From: Blasia pusilla
Taxonomy: Eukaryota > Marchantiophyta > Marchantiopsida > Blasiales
NCBI GenBank assembly: GCA_050084515.1
Contig: CM114272.1
Coordinates: forward strand, 9,920,001 to 9,984,000
Length of the DNA stretch: 64,000 bases
Reading direction: 5' to 3'
Shown here: in pieces, positions 11,201-23,989 of the stretch
How positions within the stretch are numbered: the stretch's first letter is position 1
Layout of the letters: each line of letters begins with the position of its first letter
The notes under the pieces: generated by a model
What the model saw: the letters and a program-made list of their open reading frames with translations, nothing else
Told to the model about the DNA's origin: nothing
Database searches by the model: none
Position numbers and translations under genes: made by a program

Positions 11201-13507
11201 TTTCTTTTATATTGATGTAAAAGTAGTTTTTAATGTTAAGGTTATAGTAAACAAATTGGAAGGAGAAGATGTTGTCACAATTAGCAGTGACAAAATAAAG
11301 ATCTTGAGTCTAAGGGAGTTGTTGGGAGGATATTTGTATTTATTGGAGAATGCTCTCTTGATCTTATGAACTAATAAGATCCAAAAAGATTATTCCAAGT
11401 TGATATAAGAAATCATTTAAAAATTTCAGGAATTTCTTAAACCATTATAAGGGTGGAAGAGAAAAAAAATTTGCAGTTCATATGCGGATATACAAACCAC
11501 ACTAATTTCTATACCAAGTATAGACACCCGAGAGAATACAAGGGAGCGGACGTTTTGGTTTGCATGCCCAATATACAAACACATCACGGAAGAGGATGCC
11601 GGGATCATTAAAGATGGGATTGAATTTGTCACCTGCTACGTATTAAAGGCACACGAATATCATTAATCACACAAAGTCACACGAATCGGGTTACACATAT
11701 CCACTATAGGCATCCATTGTAGGCAAAAACCGAAACAAAATGAAGCATACATATAAGGGCCGTAACTATTGATCATATTTTCATATATTTGAATTACTCG
11801 TAATTAATTAGTTCATTGGTTCTTCGTGCTTGAATCTAATGATGTTTGTAAGCTACAGGAAAAAAAAAACTTTCGGTGTCTAACAAAAATATTAATGAAT
11901 TATTCCACGAGATTTTTTTGACAAACAAAAGGCATACATTCTTTGAAAACAAATATGCATTTGCTTGTGCCTCCCATATACACAAATCTTTATGGCCTAC
12001 CGGTAAGGACCCGTAATGGATTGTGCATCGCACACATGTTTATTTAATAATTCATCTCTCAATGTCACTATTCTTACCAATTTCTGTACAATCCCAATTA
12101 ACAGAACCAGAAAATGTAATGGCACATGGCAAGTATAAGACCACTTAAAAAAATTGCAGCCTCCTACTAGCATATAGATTATGGTAGGGAGTGATGTTCA
12201 TATTGGATTGTGAAGGTGTGTTAATGCACAATGGCATCTACATATTATGGTAGGAAATAACATTAGATCCCAATTCTGAAAGTGTGCTTATTCACAATGT
12301 TGTTTTATAAAGGAATTTTGAGTGAAAATATGCTCGCATGAAATGTATTTTTTATTAACAAAAATTTCACAAACATCAAATGGGGCAAGTGCATCTCCAC
12401 ACATTTCATGACTATGGGCTAAAAATATTCATCATAAAGAAATTATTGCATATCGGTTTTACATATGTTTCAATTGAATAAATATTTCGAGTGCGATGCA
12501 CGGACCCAAAATATTAGTATGTATAAGGAGCAAGTCCCATGCAATTAGAGTCATAACGATCTTGGCTACTTTCATCCGTAGCCTGCTCGTCAACCGTTAG
12601 AATCTATATGACTAGAAGAAGATGGGGTTTGAAGAAACCCTCCTCATCGGTTGACACCTCTCCACTAAGGGTTTTTTTTGGTGCCAACACGTTTCAATTT
12701 AAGAAAAAAAGTTCAATTAAGAGGAGACAATTAAACGGAGGAGGAAAAGGAGGAAAAGGAGGAAGGAAGGCTTTTTAAAATTTGAAGATCACCCGCAACC
12801 CTCTAGTAGAGTATTGTTAAGGAGGGACAAAAACATCCATTACCCCCTCATTCTCCATTTTCGCATTGTTATTAAGTTAATTTTCACTTAATATCGGTAA
12901 TCATGGTCACAAGGAATTGGTGCAAATTATTTCAGATGCCATATCATTGCGACCATCCATAAGATGGTCGTGATGTTACAACCCATGATATTAATAGACC
13001 TTAAAATTTAGTACATAATCAATACCCAAGTCTCTATTATCACGAAGAAATGGTAAATCCACCACACATGAGTGGTAGGGTAAGATGGGAGTGAATGTCA
13101 CATCGTCTATCAAGAGCACTCGCTAACAAAATATACCAACTACAGAAAAAAAGAAAAAAGTTTGAATTATATTGATTTCATTGGAAAGACCCAATTCCTT
13201 CTCGAAATCTACATAATTTAAAGAGGATAGGATTTAAGGACCCCTATACATTTTTGCCCCCTTTGGTGCTGACATATGTAGTGTTAACATGTGACTTAAC
13301 AAGTTTAGACTTAAATGGTAAATGGGAAATAAATCAAGCTCGTGGGGACCCAAGGGTTAAAAGGTTAAAAAACAAATCATAAGTACCACACCAAAATAGG
13401 TCTTATAAGTCTTATCCTAGCCAATGCCTAAATCACTTGAGTAATGAATAATGATATTTCTAATATAACAACCTAAATCACAAGGCACTAACTGTAGTAA
13501 AGAATAG
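8245..13507. other. DUF716 3' flank and long intergenic tract
   Basis: The first several hundred bases probably include the DUF716 3' UTR; no single poly(A) signal stands out. From 9000 to 10900 base composition is intermediate and no reading frame or splice pattern resembles a known protein. From 10900 onward it is AT-rich repeat-like DNA. At 12601 and 13207 the phrase AATCTA(T/C)AT opens short segments similar to the one at 5227 (each followed by an AAGAGGA-type word), suggesting a dispersed repeat. No gene is supported. Confidence 0.4.
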
Positions 13508-13715
13508 AAATTCCCCATATCTAGTTTATGAACTAGTCTAATTTCTTCATACATATGACATGTAACAAACACATGCTCTTCATCTTCAATACTTCTTACG
13601 TCACATAATCTAAATTCCCCATATCTGTTTTATGAACTAGTCTAATTTCTTCATACCTATGACATGTAACAAACACATGCTCTTCATCCTCAATACTTCC
13701 TACGTCACATAATTT
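13508..13715. repeat. 104-bp tandem duplication (two copies)
   Basis: Positions 13508-13611 and 13612-13715 are near-identical, starting at the shared AAATTCCCCATATCT. They differ at only a handful of sites. The unit covers part of a LINE-like zinc-binding fragment, so the duplication happened after that sequence arrived. Confidence 0.85.
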
Positions 13716-13785
13716 AAACTCGTTCACTTCTATCAATGTTGAGCCATTGTCCTTCCTCAATCCCGTGTATGAGACCCAATCTTAT
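13508..13785 (-). pseudogene. LINE-like reverse-transcriptase zinc-binding fragment
   Basis: On the minus strand the sequence reads KLCDVGSIEDEEHVFVTC followed by HRYEEIR. In non-LTR retrotransposons this Cys...EDEEHV...C...Y..IR pattern is the zinc-binding region downstream of the reverse transcriptase. The block occurs twice in tandem because of the 104-bp duplication, and stops occur after the second copy. I see no upstream reverse-transcriptase core, so this is a 3' remnant. Assignment to the LINE class rests on this one motif. Confidence 0.6.
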
Positions 13786-15302
13786 GTCGTAAGATAATAT
13801 GACGTAGGAAAGTGGAGATCCCTGCAAGTAGGTATCCTTATTCACAATATATCATCATGGGATTAACATGAAGTTGATAATACACCAGTTTTGCGCCCCC
13901 GTTGCTCCAAAGAATGCTGAGAAATTGTTTTTGTAGATGCTCACGAAGTGCCACCGGTTTCAAGCCCTGATCCCGTTCAGCCACATTCCACTTTGTAGAC
14001 TAACTCATCACATGTGTAATCTACCCTATGGAGCATGTGGCTTGTAAAGCTTGATGAGGGAAGCGAGAAATATCATACCCTTGGTTTATAAGTGATGCTC
14101 AAGTGAGAGCTTCCGCCTCAAGAGGAAGACAACCTGTTTCCGCAAGATTTCATCCGCATACAATAAAGTTTTGATAACAAAGTCTTCAAGTTTCACCCTT
14201 TCACATTCAAATAGTGCACGGGAGAGATTGCAACCTCGAATGACTCCGATAATAATAATAATACCTCTTGAATTTACGATTGTTTGATTTTGGCCCGAAC
14301 GGATTGATAAAACGTGGTCACTCCCATATTTTTTCGGCTTCTCCCGTAAGAACTTGCGAGAAGTTTCTTGAAATTTTCTACCATCGTGTAGTATGTACTA
14401 GTCTTTTAAACTTTTGGTTGCGATGGGAAACTCGAAATTCTACAAGCACCATTCTCTAAGTCAACGCTTGGGACCACCGCCTCAAAGGCACATTCGAGAT
14501 CTCGGCTTAATTCACAAATCGAGTGGGAGCGGTGCCATATGATCATCCCACGCAAAGCTACTCGGAGTAGGACGATCCACAACAGCAGATCCGATTCTCC
14601 GCTCATACTTCTCACAAATCAGTTATCAACTGCGCGCGGTTCCTCGATTACAGATGGCCGCAATGGTGTGCGGACGTCGACCTATCCGCTTGCATCCGCA
14701 GTGCGCGGACTCCTTAACGTGCCGGGATCTGAACGGAGTGCTGTGTCTGCCAGAGCTCCAAGAAATGCGTGATCGCCACATGTTGATGGAGTGCGGAGAG
14801 AGTGAGACCCACGTAGCAGCAGACAAGTCCCCGGTCGGCATGCAAATATCACCCTAAGGCCGACTTCCATCGCCGGACGCATCAGCTACTGCCAGAGCGA
14901 AACTTTTGGCACGCCTTCACTGCGAACATTCGGAGGTCGGTAGCGTCCCGTGACTGCAGCGATTTCTAAGCTCCCACAGCGCTCTCCTGACCGACGCGAA
15001 TTCAACACCCGATCATCATGAAACACCGCATGTACTAGAGGGAGGCGACTCTGCCCACTCGCTCGCCGCTTACGGTTCCAACTCATGACTGACGGCGCTT
15101 CCTCAGACGATGCGGAAGTTCTCTCAGTAGTCGCGGTTAAGGATTCTTCGACTGAAATGGGAATTGGAGTCGGATGTGTTTGAATTCAAATTCTATGTCG
15201 AGTGGCTGAGGTGCGGAACGTTGCAGGCCCCTGACGTGAACGCATGCGACACTGCCAATCGATTACGAGCTGAGCGGGGATTCTGAGAAGCGGCGAGGGA
15301 TC
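13786..15302 (+). promoter_or_regulatory. Flank and probable 5' leader of the VOC gene
   Basis: The sequence is AT-rich to about 14460, then GC-rich up to the VOC start. A short frame in phase with the VOC start is open from a TGA just before 15253, but has no ATG before 15303. An additional upstream exon or leader intron is possible. No TATA box or other defined element was recognised. Confidence 0.35.
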
Positions 15303-17131
15303 ATGGGACCTTTCCGAGGAGTGCAGTTAAACCACATAGCTCGTGAGACGGAAGACGTTCAAAGAGCTGCTCGATTTTATCAGGAGGTTAGTCCCAGACC
15401 CTTTCGACTACACAATTCGTGACTGGTCCCGTCCATTGCTCTATATGTATGTTGTATCGCTCTGCTCGGTTCTGTGGTGGGGAGCTGCGAGTGTACGCAG
15501 CGGCTTGTGTAATCCAAACGATCGTTGACGTATGGAGTGGGTGAACCACTCGGACTACTAGACTCATGGAACTCTGTGGTGGAGATTTGTGTCGTGATTG
15601 CCGATGGATTCCTTGTGCATCTCGTCGCCATGAAATCTGGCGTGTTTTTTCTTCCTGCGAAAATGGTTCTAATCTGCGAGCAGATTTTTGGTTTCGAGCC
15701 GATCGAGGCGCCGGAGGAGTTTGGGGATTCCGTTGCGTGGTTGACTCTGCCTCCATCTCACTCTCTGCACATCATAAAGCGCAAAGCCGAAGCAAGATTG
15801 CCGGAAAGCCCCTTCACTGCAACAGACGATGCACGGTAAAACTGCCCTACCTATGGGCATGCTGCGTGTGCCAGATTCTACAGTTGTTGTAAGAAGGAAT
15901 TCGTATCTTGAAACCACTCTCGCAAAATATTCAAGTAGGCTCGTAGGCGTTTGTAGGAGTCCCAAAAAATTTCATGGTTCTCTGATCCCTCTGATTCTTT
16001 TTTATCTGTCAAGCCTTGAAGAGCGTTGGGCAGATCCAAAGCACGAGAAAATCTGTTATAAGTGTTCGGAGGCGCGGATCTAGGGTCGAAGTCAAATTTG
16101 ACTATCGATGCACTGAGCGAATCCACACATGATTGTGTTTCCCAACTCTGGTGCTCCGGATTGTCTGAAACCGGGCGTGAAAAAAGCCAAGACTGCCTTT
16201 CAGAACCGATGCTCAACTGAGACACACGTGTTTTCTCATGTAGTGTTGTCTGGCTTCCTAAGTCTTCTGCCTATGTGATTTCTTTGTTCATGTTTTTGTT
16301 TTTTAACTCGGGATCGATGTTGTCAATCCCGAGTCAAAGAACCACATGTGAACTCGAACTTCCCCACCCAGAGCGGGTTTGGACGATTGTTGATGCTTCA
16401 ATTCATTACTGCATGTTTTCAAACATGTCTAAACTGGAGCCATCATCTATATTTCATTTCGGACTTGCAACTTTTGGGAGAAAAGTATTTGTCGTGTGGG
16501 ATGGACTTGTATGGCACCATTTCATGGTCAGCAGTGTTGATCTTTGGTTGAAAGTGTTACGATGGCAGACGGGATGAGAGGTTTCTTCAAAGCGGCCATC
16601 ATCTGTCCTTCCGAGTGTCGGATTACGACGAGGCAATAGCGCTTCTGAAGGTAAAGACATTGTATGTGCTCGAAACCATTCAATTCAAACTCAGGCTCAC
16701 ATATGTGGACTTCTGACCTGCTACCACTACGATTGGCATTTCAGGAGAGGGGCATTTCTTACTTCGAGAAGACACAGCAGGATGGTAAAATAAAGCAAGC
16801 GTTCTTCTTCGATCCGGACGGTAAGAGGACTACTAGCCACCATACCTACCCTTGTTGCAATATTATTAGCGAGTCCGGAAGGATTCATTATTCTGTCCAC
16901 GTTCGGGATCGACAGATTGGCATCGGATTTCAATCGTACCCATGACTTCGGTTTCACCTTGATCATATTTATACATGGTTGAACACATTTATACATAATA
17001 GGTACATGTGATTCTCATCTGCTGATACTTGGTATTGTTTAGACTTGATTTCCACCTGATAACACTGTCCATATTTGTTGTGGCTTTTAGGTAATGGGCT
17101 CGAAATCGGCAACTGGCCATTCACGTCCTAA
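15303..17131 (+). CDS. VOC-superfamily (glyoxalase / FosB-like fold) protein
   Basis: Five-exon gene for 144 residues: exons 15303-15386, 15684-15835, 16569-16650, 16745-16820 and 17091-17131. All introns are GT-AG and the frame closes exactly (84+152+82+76+41 = 435 nt). Motifs in order are VQLNHIARET with RFYQE, then IFGFEPIEAPEEF, SLHIIKRK, GHHLSFRVSDYDEA, YFEKTQQDG, FFFDPDG and NGLEIGNW. This is the two beta-alpha-beta-beta-beta module layout of the vicinal-oxygen-chelate superfamily, close to plant proteins annotated as glyoxalase-I-like or metallothiol-transferase-FosB-like. Candidate metal ligands are His11, His57, His89 or His90, and Glu136, one per expected strand. The substrate is unknown; glyoxalase I activity should not be assumed. 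The ATG at 15303 immediately precedes the conserved first strand, so there is no transit peptide in this model, although an upstream exon could add one. Confidence 0.88.
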
Positions 17132-17391
17132 GAAACACATCTGCATTGTATAACAACGTCAAAACTGACGTTCGTTCATAAGATTTTTAAAAGGTCATAA
17201 TTGTAAAACCATTCTCCCTACAAACAATATTCAGGTCCAAAGAGCAATAGCAGTTTGGCCTTTTCTAGTTTTGATTATATTTTGAATAATACAATAAGCG
17301 CAAATAGGTAGACAAAACTCTGTATTTACGTTGCCACATATCCATTCCCATTTTTCAATTCTTTTAAATAAATATCGAAAAAATGGTTTTA
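17132..17391. other. Short spacer between convergent genes (shared 3' flanks)
   Basis: These 260 bases separate the VOC stop from the PLAC8-family stop on the opposite strand. The spacer is AT-rich and contains AATAAT and AATACAATAAG words on the plus strand and an AATAAA just after the PLAC8 stop on the minus strand, any of which could serve polyadenylation. Overlapping 3' UTRs are likely by spacing. Confidence 0.5.
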
Positions 17392-20300
17392 TTAATAACC
17401 CTGAGGGGGGTATGTCGCGGGGGGTGGGTATTGTTGGCCGTAACCTTGAGGAGCACCGTAAGGTTGAGCAGGTGGAGCGCCGTATGGTGAGGCACCTGCT
17501 GGGGGTGCTCCATATGGATATTGTTGACCGTAAGGTGGGGCAGCTCCTTGAGGTGGGTACGGCTGCCCACCGTAACCTGGAGGTGCACCTCCAGGAGGAG
17601 GATACGCTGGGGCGTAACCGGGAGCTTGCGGAGGATATCCTACCGCGGGTGGGACGGACTGATCAAATCGAGACATCACCGCAGGCTGAGGAGCGCGCAT
17701 TGGAGGATCTCCAAACTTCCCATCTCTCTTATCCATTTCAACTTTGTGTTGAGTCTGCAAAACGAAATTTTGGCATTTACTTAGTATTATACGCCTATGT
17801 TACGATAGTCCCAAATGAGAAAATTCTAGACTGGAAACTTCCACTGAACATCGGAAATGTGATAGGATTGTATCGGAAAACTGATTAAATTAGAAATCTA
17901 AATGCATGAAAATCTAAATCCATGTGAAAAAAAGAGTGTACATACCTGCATGCAACCACAAACGCTGCCAAGCGACAAGTAGAGACAACATGTTAATACT
18001 CGAATATACTCAAGTAACTTCGCAGCGTACAAACAATATTACATAGCCGAATGTTTCCTGATTGAAATTAACATGTTTTCACAAAAATCCAATTTCCAAA
18101 TAATATAAAATTACTACCTTCAAATGATATAATGCAGAAACTTCACATGTACTTACGTGCAATACACAGCATCAGAGGCACAATTTAAAATATTTGCTGC
18201 TGCAGACAGTTCATCACTTCCAACTAAACAAGCGATAATGGAAAATATGCAGGCGAGTTGTTGTAGACATATCATGAAGCCCTGGACCAAGACATGAACA
18301 ATTGTCAGACTCTATTAACGTGACAGACATTTAGTACGCAGAAAATTTGATAGAAACTAGTTTTTTTGTCTAAGTAACCGGGCAACTAACTAGCCAGTGT
18401 TAGCCAGATTGAAACTCACAATGATACAATTGTCACATTTTGTGGTCTGAATGTTGAATTCGTCTTGGAGCAAGAAGCGTGTTGACTGCACAGAATTAGC
18501 GAAACAACACCACACCTGCATAGAATGATATCATCTCGCATTAGCATGCATAAACTGTACTGAAAATGTGTTCCCTTTCATTGTAGCAATCTTCAGTGAG
18601 GAAAGATGTACGAAAAACTTCAAATAAAAAAAATAACCTCGATCTGGCAATCTGAACTCTACAGGAGAGATCTGCTATCTTTTAAGAAATTGGAAGTGAA
18701 GTAGCAAACCTCAGTACACAGGCATAATTCAGGGCATTCTCTCTCCCCACATGAGCCACTGCATGGCATGAAACCCGCACAACATAGATATCTGCAGAAA
18801 TGTGTCCAGGTTCAATATCATATATACACAAAATTAGGCACAATGAGTATGCAATAGCCATTGCAGATTTCACATGCTATTCCATGCGACAAACAAATCT
18901 TCTGTTATAAGTAATGACCCAGCGGCAATTATCAAAAGAGCTCATACCGACTCATATCACCATAGAGTGCACGCTTCCGCAGAAGGTAGGAAGCACAGGG
19001 ACCACTGCAAGACAAAACAGAAATCAAGGTCAGCTCCTCCTATGGACACCAATAGAAGCACATCTCAAGCAGGCTTCTCATCGATTTCATTTGTTCATGT
19101 ACATCTTCATACTTCAAACTATGCATGACAGATAGGTCCCAGGAAAAAATGTCTCTTCCTTGCCACAAGCTCCATGGGTCAGTTCAAAGACTCTTCAGGA
19201 ATATGATGATGTTATAAACCTTGGATCGTACATTACAGTATCTGTCATGCAAAAATCTATATCACAGCGCTCACTCCCAACCTTATCAGGGTTTTATATG
19301 AGCTTTGTCACAAAATATTGCAGTTGTTCTGGGACTGTACACCACAACTGGACAAGGACTGGCCCTCAATCCAACCTAACTCATGTCTGGACAGAATAAA
19401 GTATGCAAATTTGTCCCATTAACCTTTGATTCAATTATCTTCTTAGGGTTTCCACCATTATAAAACTCAACCGAATTCTTTAGAAGGTAGATTGCTCTGA
19501 TCCGTTTCTAGGAACTTCAGTTGATCTGGTACAATACGCCAGAAGTGGACAAGGACTGGCTCTAAGTCCACCCTACATATTTCCACAGAAGAAAGTATGC
19601 AAATATGTTCCATTGATCTTTGATTCAATTATCTTCTTTGGGCTTCCCCCATTTTATACTTCAACCAAATTCTTTGGTCGGTATATAACTCCGATCCGGT
19701 TCTCTTTCTGATGCTCCCGGTGACATCAATCATATTACTCTGAAATCCATAGATTCAGAATATGCAACTAGATCCATGACCTTTGCAGCATTGTGCAAAG
19801 ACCTGTAGAAATTCGGCCTACAGAAGTGGAGAATTGTCTGAATGTTTTAACAAGACACTCAGTGATTGGCGTTCGACTCCATGACCGTGTATAAAAATGA
19901 AGATTCATAGTAAGACTCAAAACCCGATACAGAGAGCTTTGGTGTATACGTGAAATCGCAAACATTGTTTACTGACTAGCACTATGTTCCTGACTCAGGT
20001 AACGTTACGCTAAAATTCTTGTCGTGGAATGCAGCACAACAAATTTCACAGAGTTGACGTGGTAAAGCACGCACCACCACAAAGCAAAGCAGAAATCTGC
20101 CGATGCCAAGATTGTCGAAGGAGGCAAAACCAATGATCAAACCACGAAAGGACACTGGTCAGTAGCTCATTGAACAAGTCCTGCCCCTAATCACGTTAAG
20201 GACGTAATCTGAGGCCACAGTCCACGTACATTCAGGTGAAACTAAAAAAATACCTTGCGGGAAAAAATAGAAGCGGAAAGCTGGAAACCTGATCCGGAAA

Positions 20301-20578
20301 GAGAAAGCCATACATTAGGGCAGAGTCATAAGAGGAAAAAAATTGGGAAATTTTTTGGAGGCAACAGAAACAATTCCACGGAAAAGGTCACTCTAGTTCA
20401 AAACGACGGCACCAAATATAGATGCACATGAAATTTCACGCGGTTCAGGAGTAAATCATTTGCAGAAAAACGTACACGGACAATCGGCTTGTACCGAATG
20501 AAGAAGATCTGTATGCCACACATTGCGGTACCCTTGCCGCGATTGCATTTTCACAATCAATGCTTGATTGTGAGACAT
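17392..20578 (-). CDS. PLAC8-family cysteine-rich protein with proline-rich tail
   Basis: Eight-exon gene for 288 residues. Minus-strand exons are 20578-20476, 20096-20075, 19004-18948, 18791-18710, 18515-18420, 18281-18157, 17964-17946 and 17754-17392. All introns are GT-AG and the lengths sum to 867 nt, or 288 codons plus stop. Motifs in order are GYRNVWHTDLL, FCFALWCGPCASYLLRKRAL (about 36-55), YLCCAGFMPC and ECPELCLCTE (62-88), FLLQDEFNIQTTKCDNCIIG (about 102-121), GFMICLQQLACIFS (121-134), VCGCMQTQHKVEMDKRDGKF (163-182), then a Pro/Tyr/Gly/Gln tail rich in YPPQ and YGAPP to the end. This matches the plant family typified, from memory, by Arabidopsis At4g23470, annotated PLAC8 family. Two Cys-rich hydrophobic stretches suggest membrane association. 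The role is not established. The start at 20578 gives MSHNQALIVK; a downstream in-frame Met at residue 11 is possible. The 22-nt second and 19-nt seventh exons are unusually short. Confidence 0.88.
19351..19720. repeat. Diverged 197-bp tandem duplication inside a PLAC8 intron
   Basis: Two segments share GACAAGGACTGGC (at 19351 and 19548), then AGTATGCAAAT, TTTGATTCAATTATCTTCTT and CAACC(G/A)AATTCTTT in the same order, 197 bases apart. The copies differ by many substitutions, so the duplication is not recent. It lies in the large intron between exons 2 and 3 of the minus-strand gene. Confidence 0.75.
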
Positions 20579-21830
20579 TTTCGCTAGTTTTTTTATCACG
20601 CCTGTCCTCATAGAAACCATAATTTCTTAGTCACCCAACAGTAGTGAGTCCTGTATTTGAAAGAAGAGAAAATCGAGCTAGGACTAAAAATACGAATCTC
20701 GGGGCGTTAAGCGCATCTTGTACACATCTCACCATTTCCGAAAACATCAGAATACGTCGACATTGAGGAGATTCTTTCCCTCCACAAATGAAGTATTCTT
20801 CGCCAGATGTCTACGGAAAAGCAGCTGCAAAGTAATGCAAAAGCTATAGTTCTAATTAGACTATCAACGACTACTCGAGGCAATGCGCACATTCTCACAA
20901 CCTACACGAATGATATTCTTAGTGGATGGAAATGTCCTTACCAAGATAACTCTATTCAATCGCAGATTCCAAGTGTGCGGCACGAAGATATCTCTCGTAT
21001 ATGGACTTATTCACGCAGAGTAGAGACGCTCAAATTGCACAGCGAGCTTCTCTTGCTGTCGTTTGACGAGGAGTTCCTGATATTCGCGATCAAAATGAAT
21101 AACCGTCCTAGCACGTGTCGGTAATATCCAAACGAGTGCTATCGAAACGTGATAATCGACTCTGACCAGAAAGCTGACGTATCACAGACACCTTTGACGA
21201 TGCGACTGGGACACAGGAAGTACTACTCCACAGAAGCCCTTACAGACCAAAGAACTAATCCAAGTAGCGCTCGCCTGCATCCACCATCGTCTATGTCACC
21301 TGCGCTCCGCTCCGACTCTCCGTTCACCCGATCGCGACCACTTCGAATAATCTTCGCACTGTCCACCCGATACCTTCACCTATCTCCCTCCTCGTCCTCC
21401 TCCTTCCAGCAAATCCTCCCTCAATTCCTCCGACGCGACGCGGATCGACCACTGCACACGGGTACCACCTCGGCGACCGGAACGAGTTCTCAGCTACGCC
21501 CCGCTTCCGCACTCCCACAAGCCTCGCCTCGCCCCGCCCCACCCCTCCTGTCCTCGCGTCGCGTCGCGTCGCCTCCCAGGGTATTCACAGCGCTGGCTCG
21601 CGACAGGTGGGACAGAGTGTGCCTCGCAGCCTTCCCGAGCGAGCGCCGGGTCCCGGCGTCGTGTTTCTCCTATCGAGGCCGAGCAGCAAAACACTAAAAC
21701 CATTCCGTGCAACCAACAACCACATGGTAATCTGCTGTGTTGACCGCAACGCAGCAGATTACCGTTTCCGGCCGTGCGCACAGTGGGAGACTCCGTCGCC
21801 GACCCTGACGCCGTGAACAAGGGCATTGTC
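20579..21830 (-). promoter_or_regulatory. Upstream region and probable leader of the PLAC8-family gene
   Basis: The block from about 21250 to 21800 is GC-rich and, read on the minus strand, purine-rich (GGAGGAGGACGAGGAGG-type words), like the leader before the DUF716 gene. A leader intron between this block and the ATG at 20578 would explain the 700 bases of lower GC in between. A long plus-strand frame across the same block (21149-21697) has no recognisable domain and is probably a by-product of the composition. Confidence 0.35.
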
Positions 21831-23985
21831 CCATGTGTGATAGTGGGACTCTGGACAGTGCGTTCGCAGCGTGTGATTGACTCCCGAGTCCTGACTGCTC
21901 CGCGTCCGCGAAGACCGGGTACATTAATTGATTCCGAACTCCGAATACATTAATTGGATGTGGACTATTGTGACTCTGCCCGTTTAGAGAAAACATGACC
22001 CGAATAAACGGCGACTACTCCCATGCAAAACTGGGCAAGAATTGACATTATTTGTTTGTTTCGAATTTTTTTCGAAAAGCTAAGTCTTTTTCGTAAGTTA
22101 AGTTTATGCCGCCTATCCAATTTTATGAGGTGTGTCGAGGAGGAACTCTCAACTTGGACTAACTAGACCACTAAGGTGCATGGAAATTTTAAAAATGTAT
22201 GAAGAATTTTTGTCAGTGAAAGGATTAATTACGCAGGACATGAATTCAAATTTTAACAGACGAGATTATTTTTTTTCCATTCAAATTCATTTTCCTTAAA
22301 TATCATATTTTAATTAATACGATTATTAAAAAATTATCATGTTTTTTATTTCAAATTTTAAATATGATTTCTATTTTCTAAAATCTTAGAAGAGTAATAA
22401 CATTTCACTGTTCTTAATAATTACAATTCTCCATTCAAATTTAAATGATTTCCCAATACACTGAGTAATTTTATTTAGATGAAGTTAGAATAAATTTCAA
22501 AGATGACTCTTCAAGAATAATATGATTTATTTATTTAAATTTATATATTTAGATGAAGTTATAATAAATTTTGAAGATGTACTTTAATATGTTTAAATAA
22601 GGAGCAAATGAAAATATAAAGCAAGTTGTTGAAAAGAAAATTTACTTTTGGTAGGAGGATGCAATGGTTGATGGAGAGAGTAGAGAGGAATGGTTGTGTA
22701 CCACCTAAGGGCTAGGCCAAGTACGCATGAGAGTAAAATAAAGCATATGTAGGATGGAGATGGAAGCATAATTAATCAGTCGATACGGGTATAGATACAT
22801 AATGTGGGGAATCATTGGAGCAAGGGGTATGTAGCCCTATAATATGCAGCTTCGTATATAACTATGCATTGCCAGAGTTGAAGATGAATGAAGAATTTGC
22901 CCTTGGGCTTATTCAATTCCACCTTGTTGAGCAAATTGAACATGACAGAATGTCGTTAAAAAATGTAATGTAATAAGAAAAAAAATTTAGTGCTTTAAGT
23001 TTCAATAGAGGTTTTAGTAAGAGATGTACCAAAATATCCAGAAATTTGCAAGATTTGCAATGAGTGAAATAAAAGAGTTTGTTGATGAGTACAATGCATA
23101 TGTATATTCCCGTATGCAAATTTGGTGCACATAGCTGATATAGGAAGGAAGGCACAATTCAAGAGGACAAAGCATAGTTGGAACAAATCCGTACATCATA
23201 TCTACAATGTATAATGCATCATGGAGAAAATAACATATACTAGTACAAGAAGTGAACAAAGTGTTGTATGTATAAGGTCTACCAGCTAACGTAAGCATAT
23301 ATTGTAATGCTTTGAATCTATGTTAAATGGTAGTAAAACCAGAAGGTAATATTAAGAAGGAAAAAAAAAACTAGAAACCCTACAAGTACGACACTAGGCT
23401 TGAATCTAGTCTCCCATCAACATGCAAAAGATGGCATGACACACAATTAGACATGTGATCCTTTCAAAAAAACCGGTCTCGACCCTCCAACATGAATACT
23501 TTGATAGATAACACCTCATGCACACATAAAAATATACACCATGTTGTAACATCAAGTGTCATCAGTATCATCTACTTGCTTAGTTAAATACACATAATAT
23601 CCAGAAGGAAATCTCTTAATCAATGGACAATAACGTCCTCCAAAATAGTCGTATACCTCAATGTATGCCTATGTTGAGCAATATCCAAGTTCTTAAAGAC
23701 CATGGGTTTAACTCATCAAAAAATCTCTATTATTTTAGCCCTTAAATATTTGGGGCATCAATGTTCATCATCTTTTCCATACCACATCAAATAATTGCAA
23801 GTAAGTTCAGCTCTTTCCCATAGACTAGAAAGTACGATGAAAATGATATCAGGGATGCTTACCCACTAAAGTGATATCCTACAACCAACCATGGAAATTA
23901 TAGGTCTCACTCCCTTATATGTCCTCTTTATAACCCATAGTTGTACAACCCTCTCTTCACGACATGCACTACTCCCTCCACCAAT
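21831..23985. other. AT-rich intergenic tract, no gene seen
   Basis: Stop-rich in all frames apart from short low-complexity frames on the minus strand near 22900-23300 without any domain. I see no splice-linked coding blocks, tRNA or tandem repeats here. Confidence 0.45.
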
Positions 23986-23989
23986 CCAT

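Noticed and set aside
21149-21697. 182-codon plus-strand frame as a gene
   Set aside because: Ser/Pro/Arg-rich low-complexity reading antisense to the probable leader of the PLAC8-family gene. The composition explains it.
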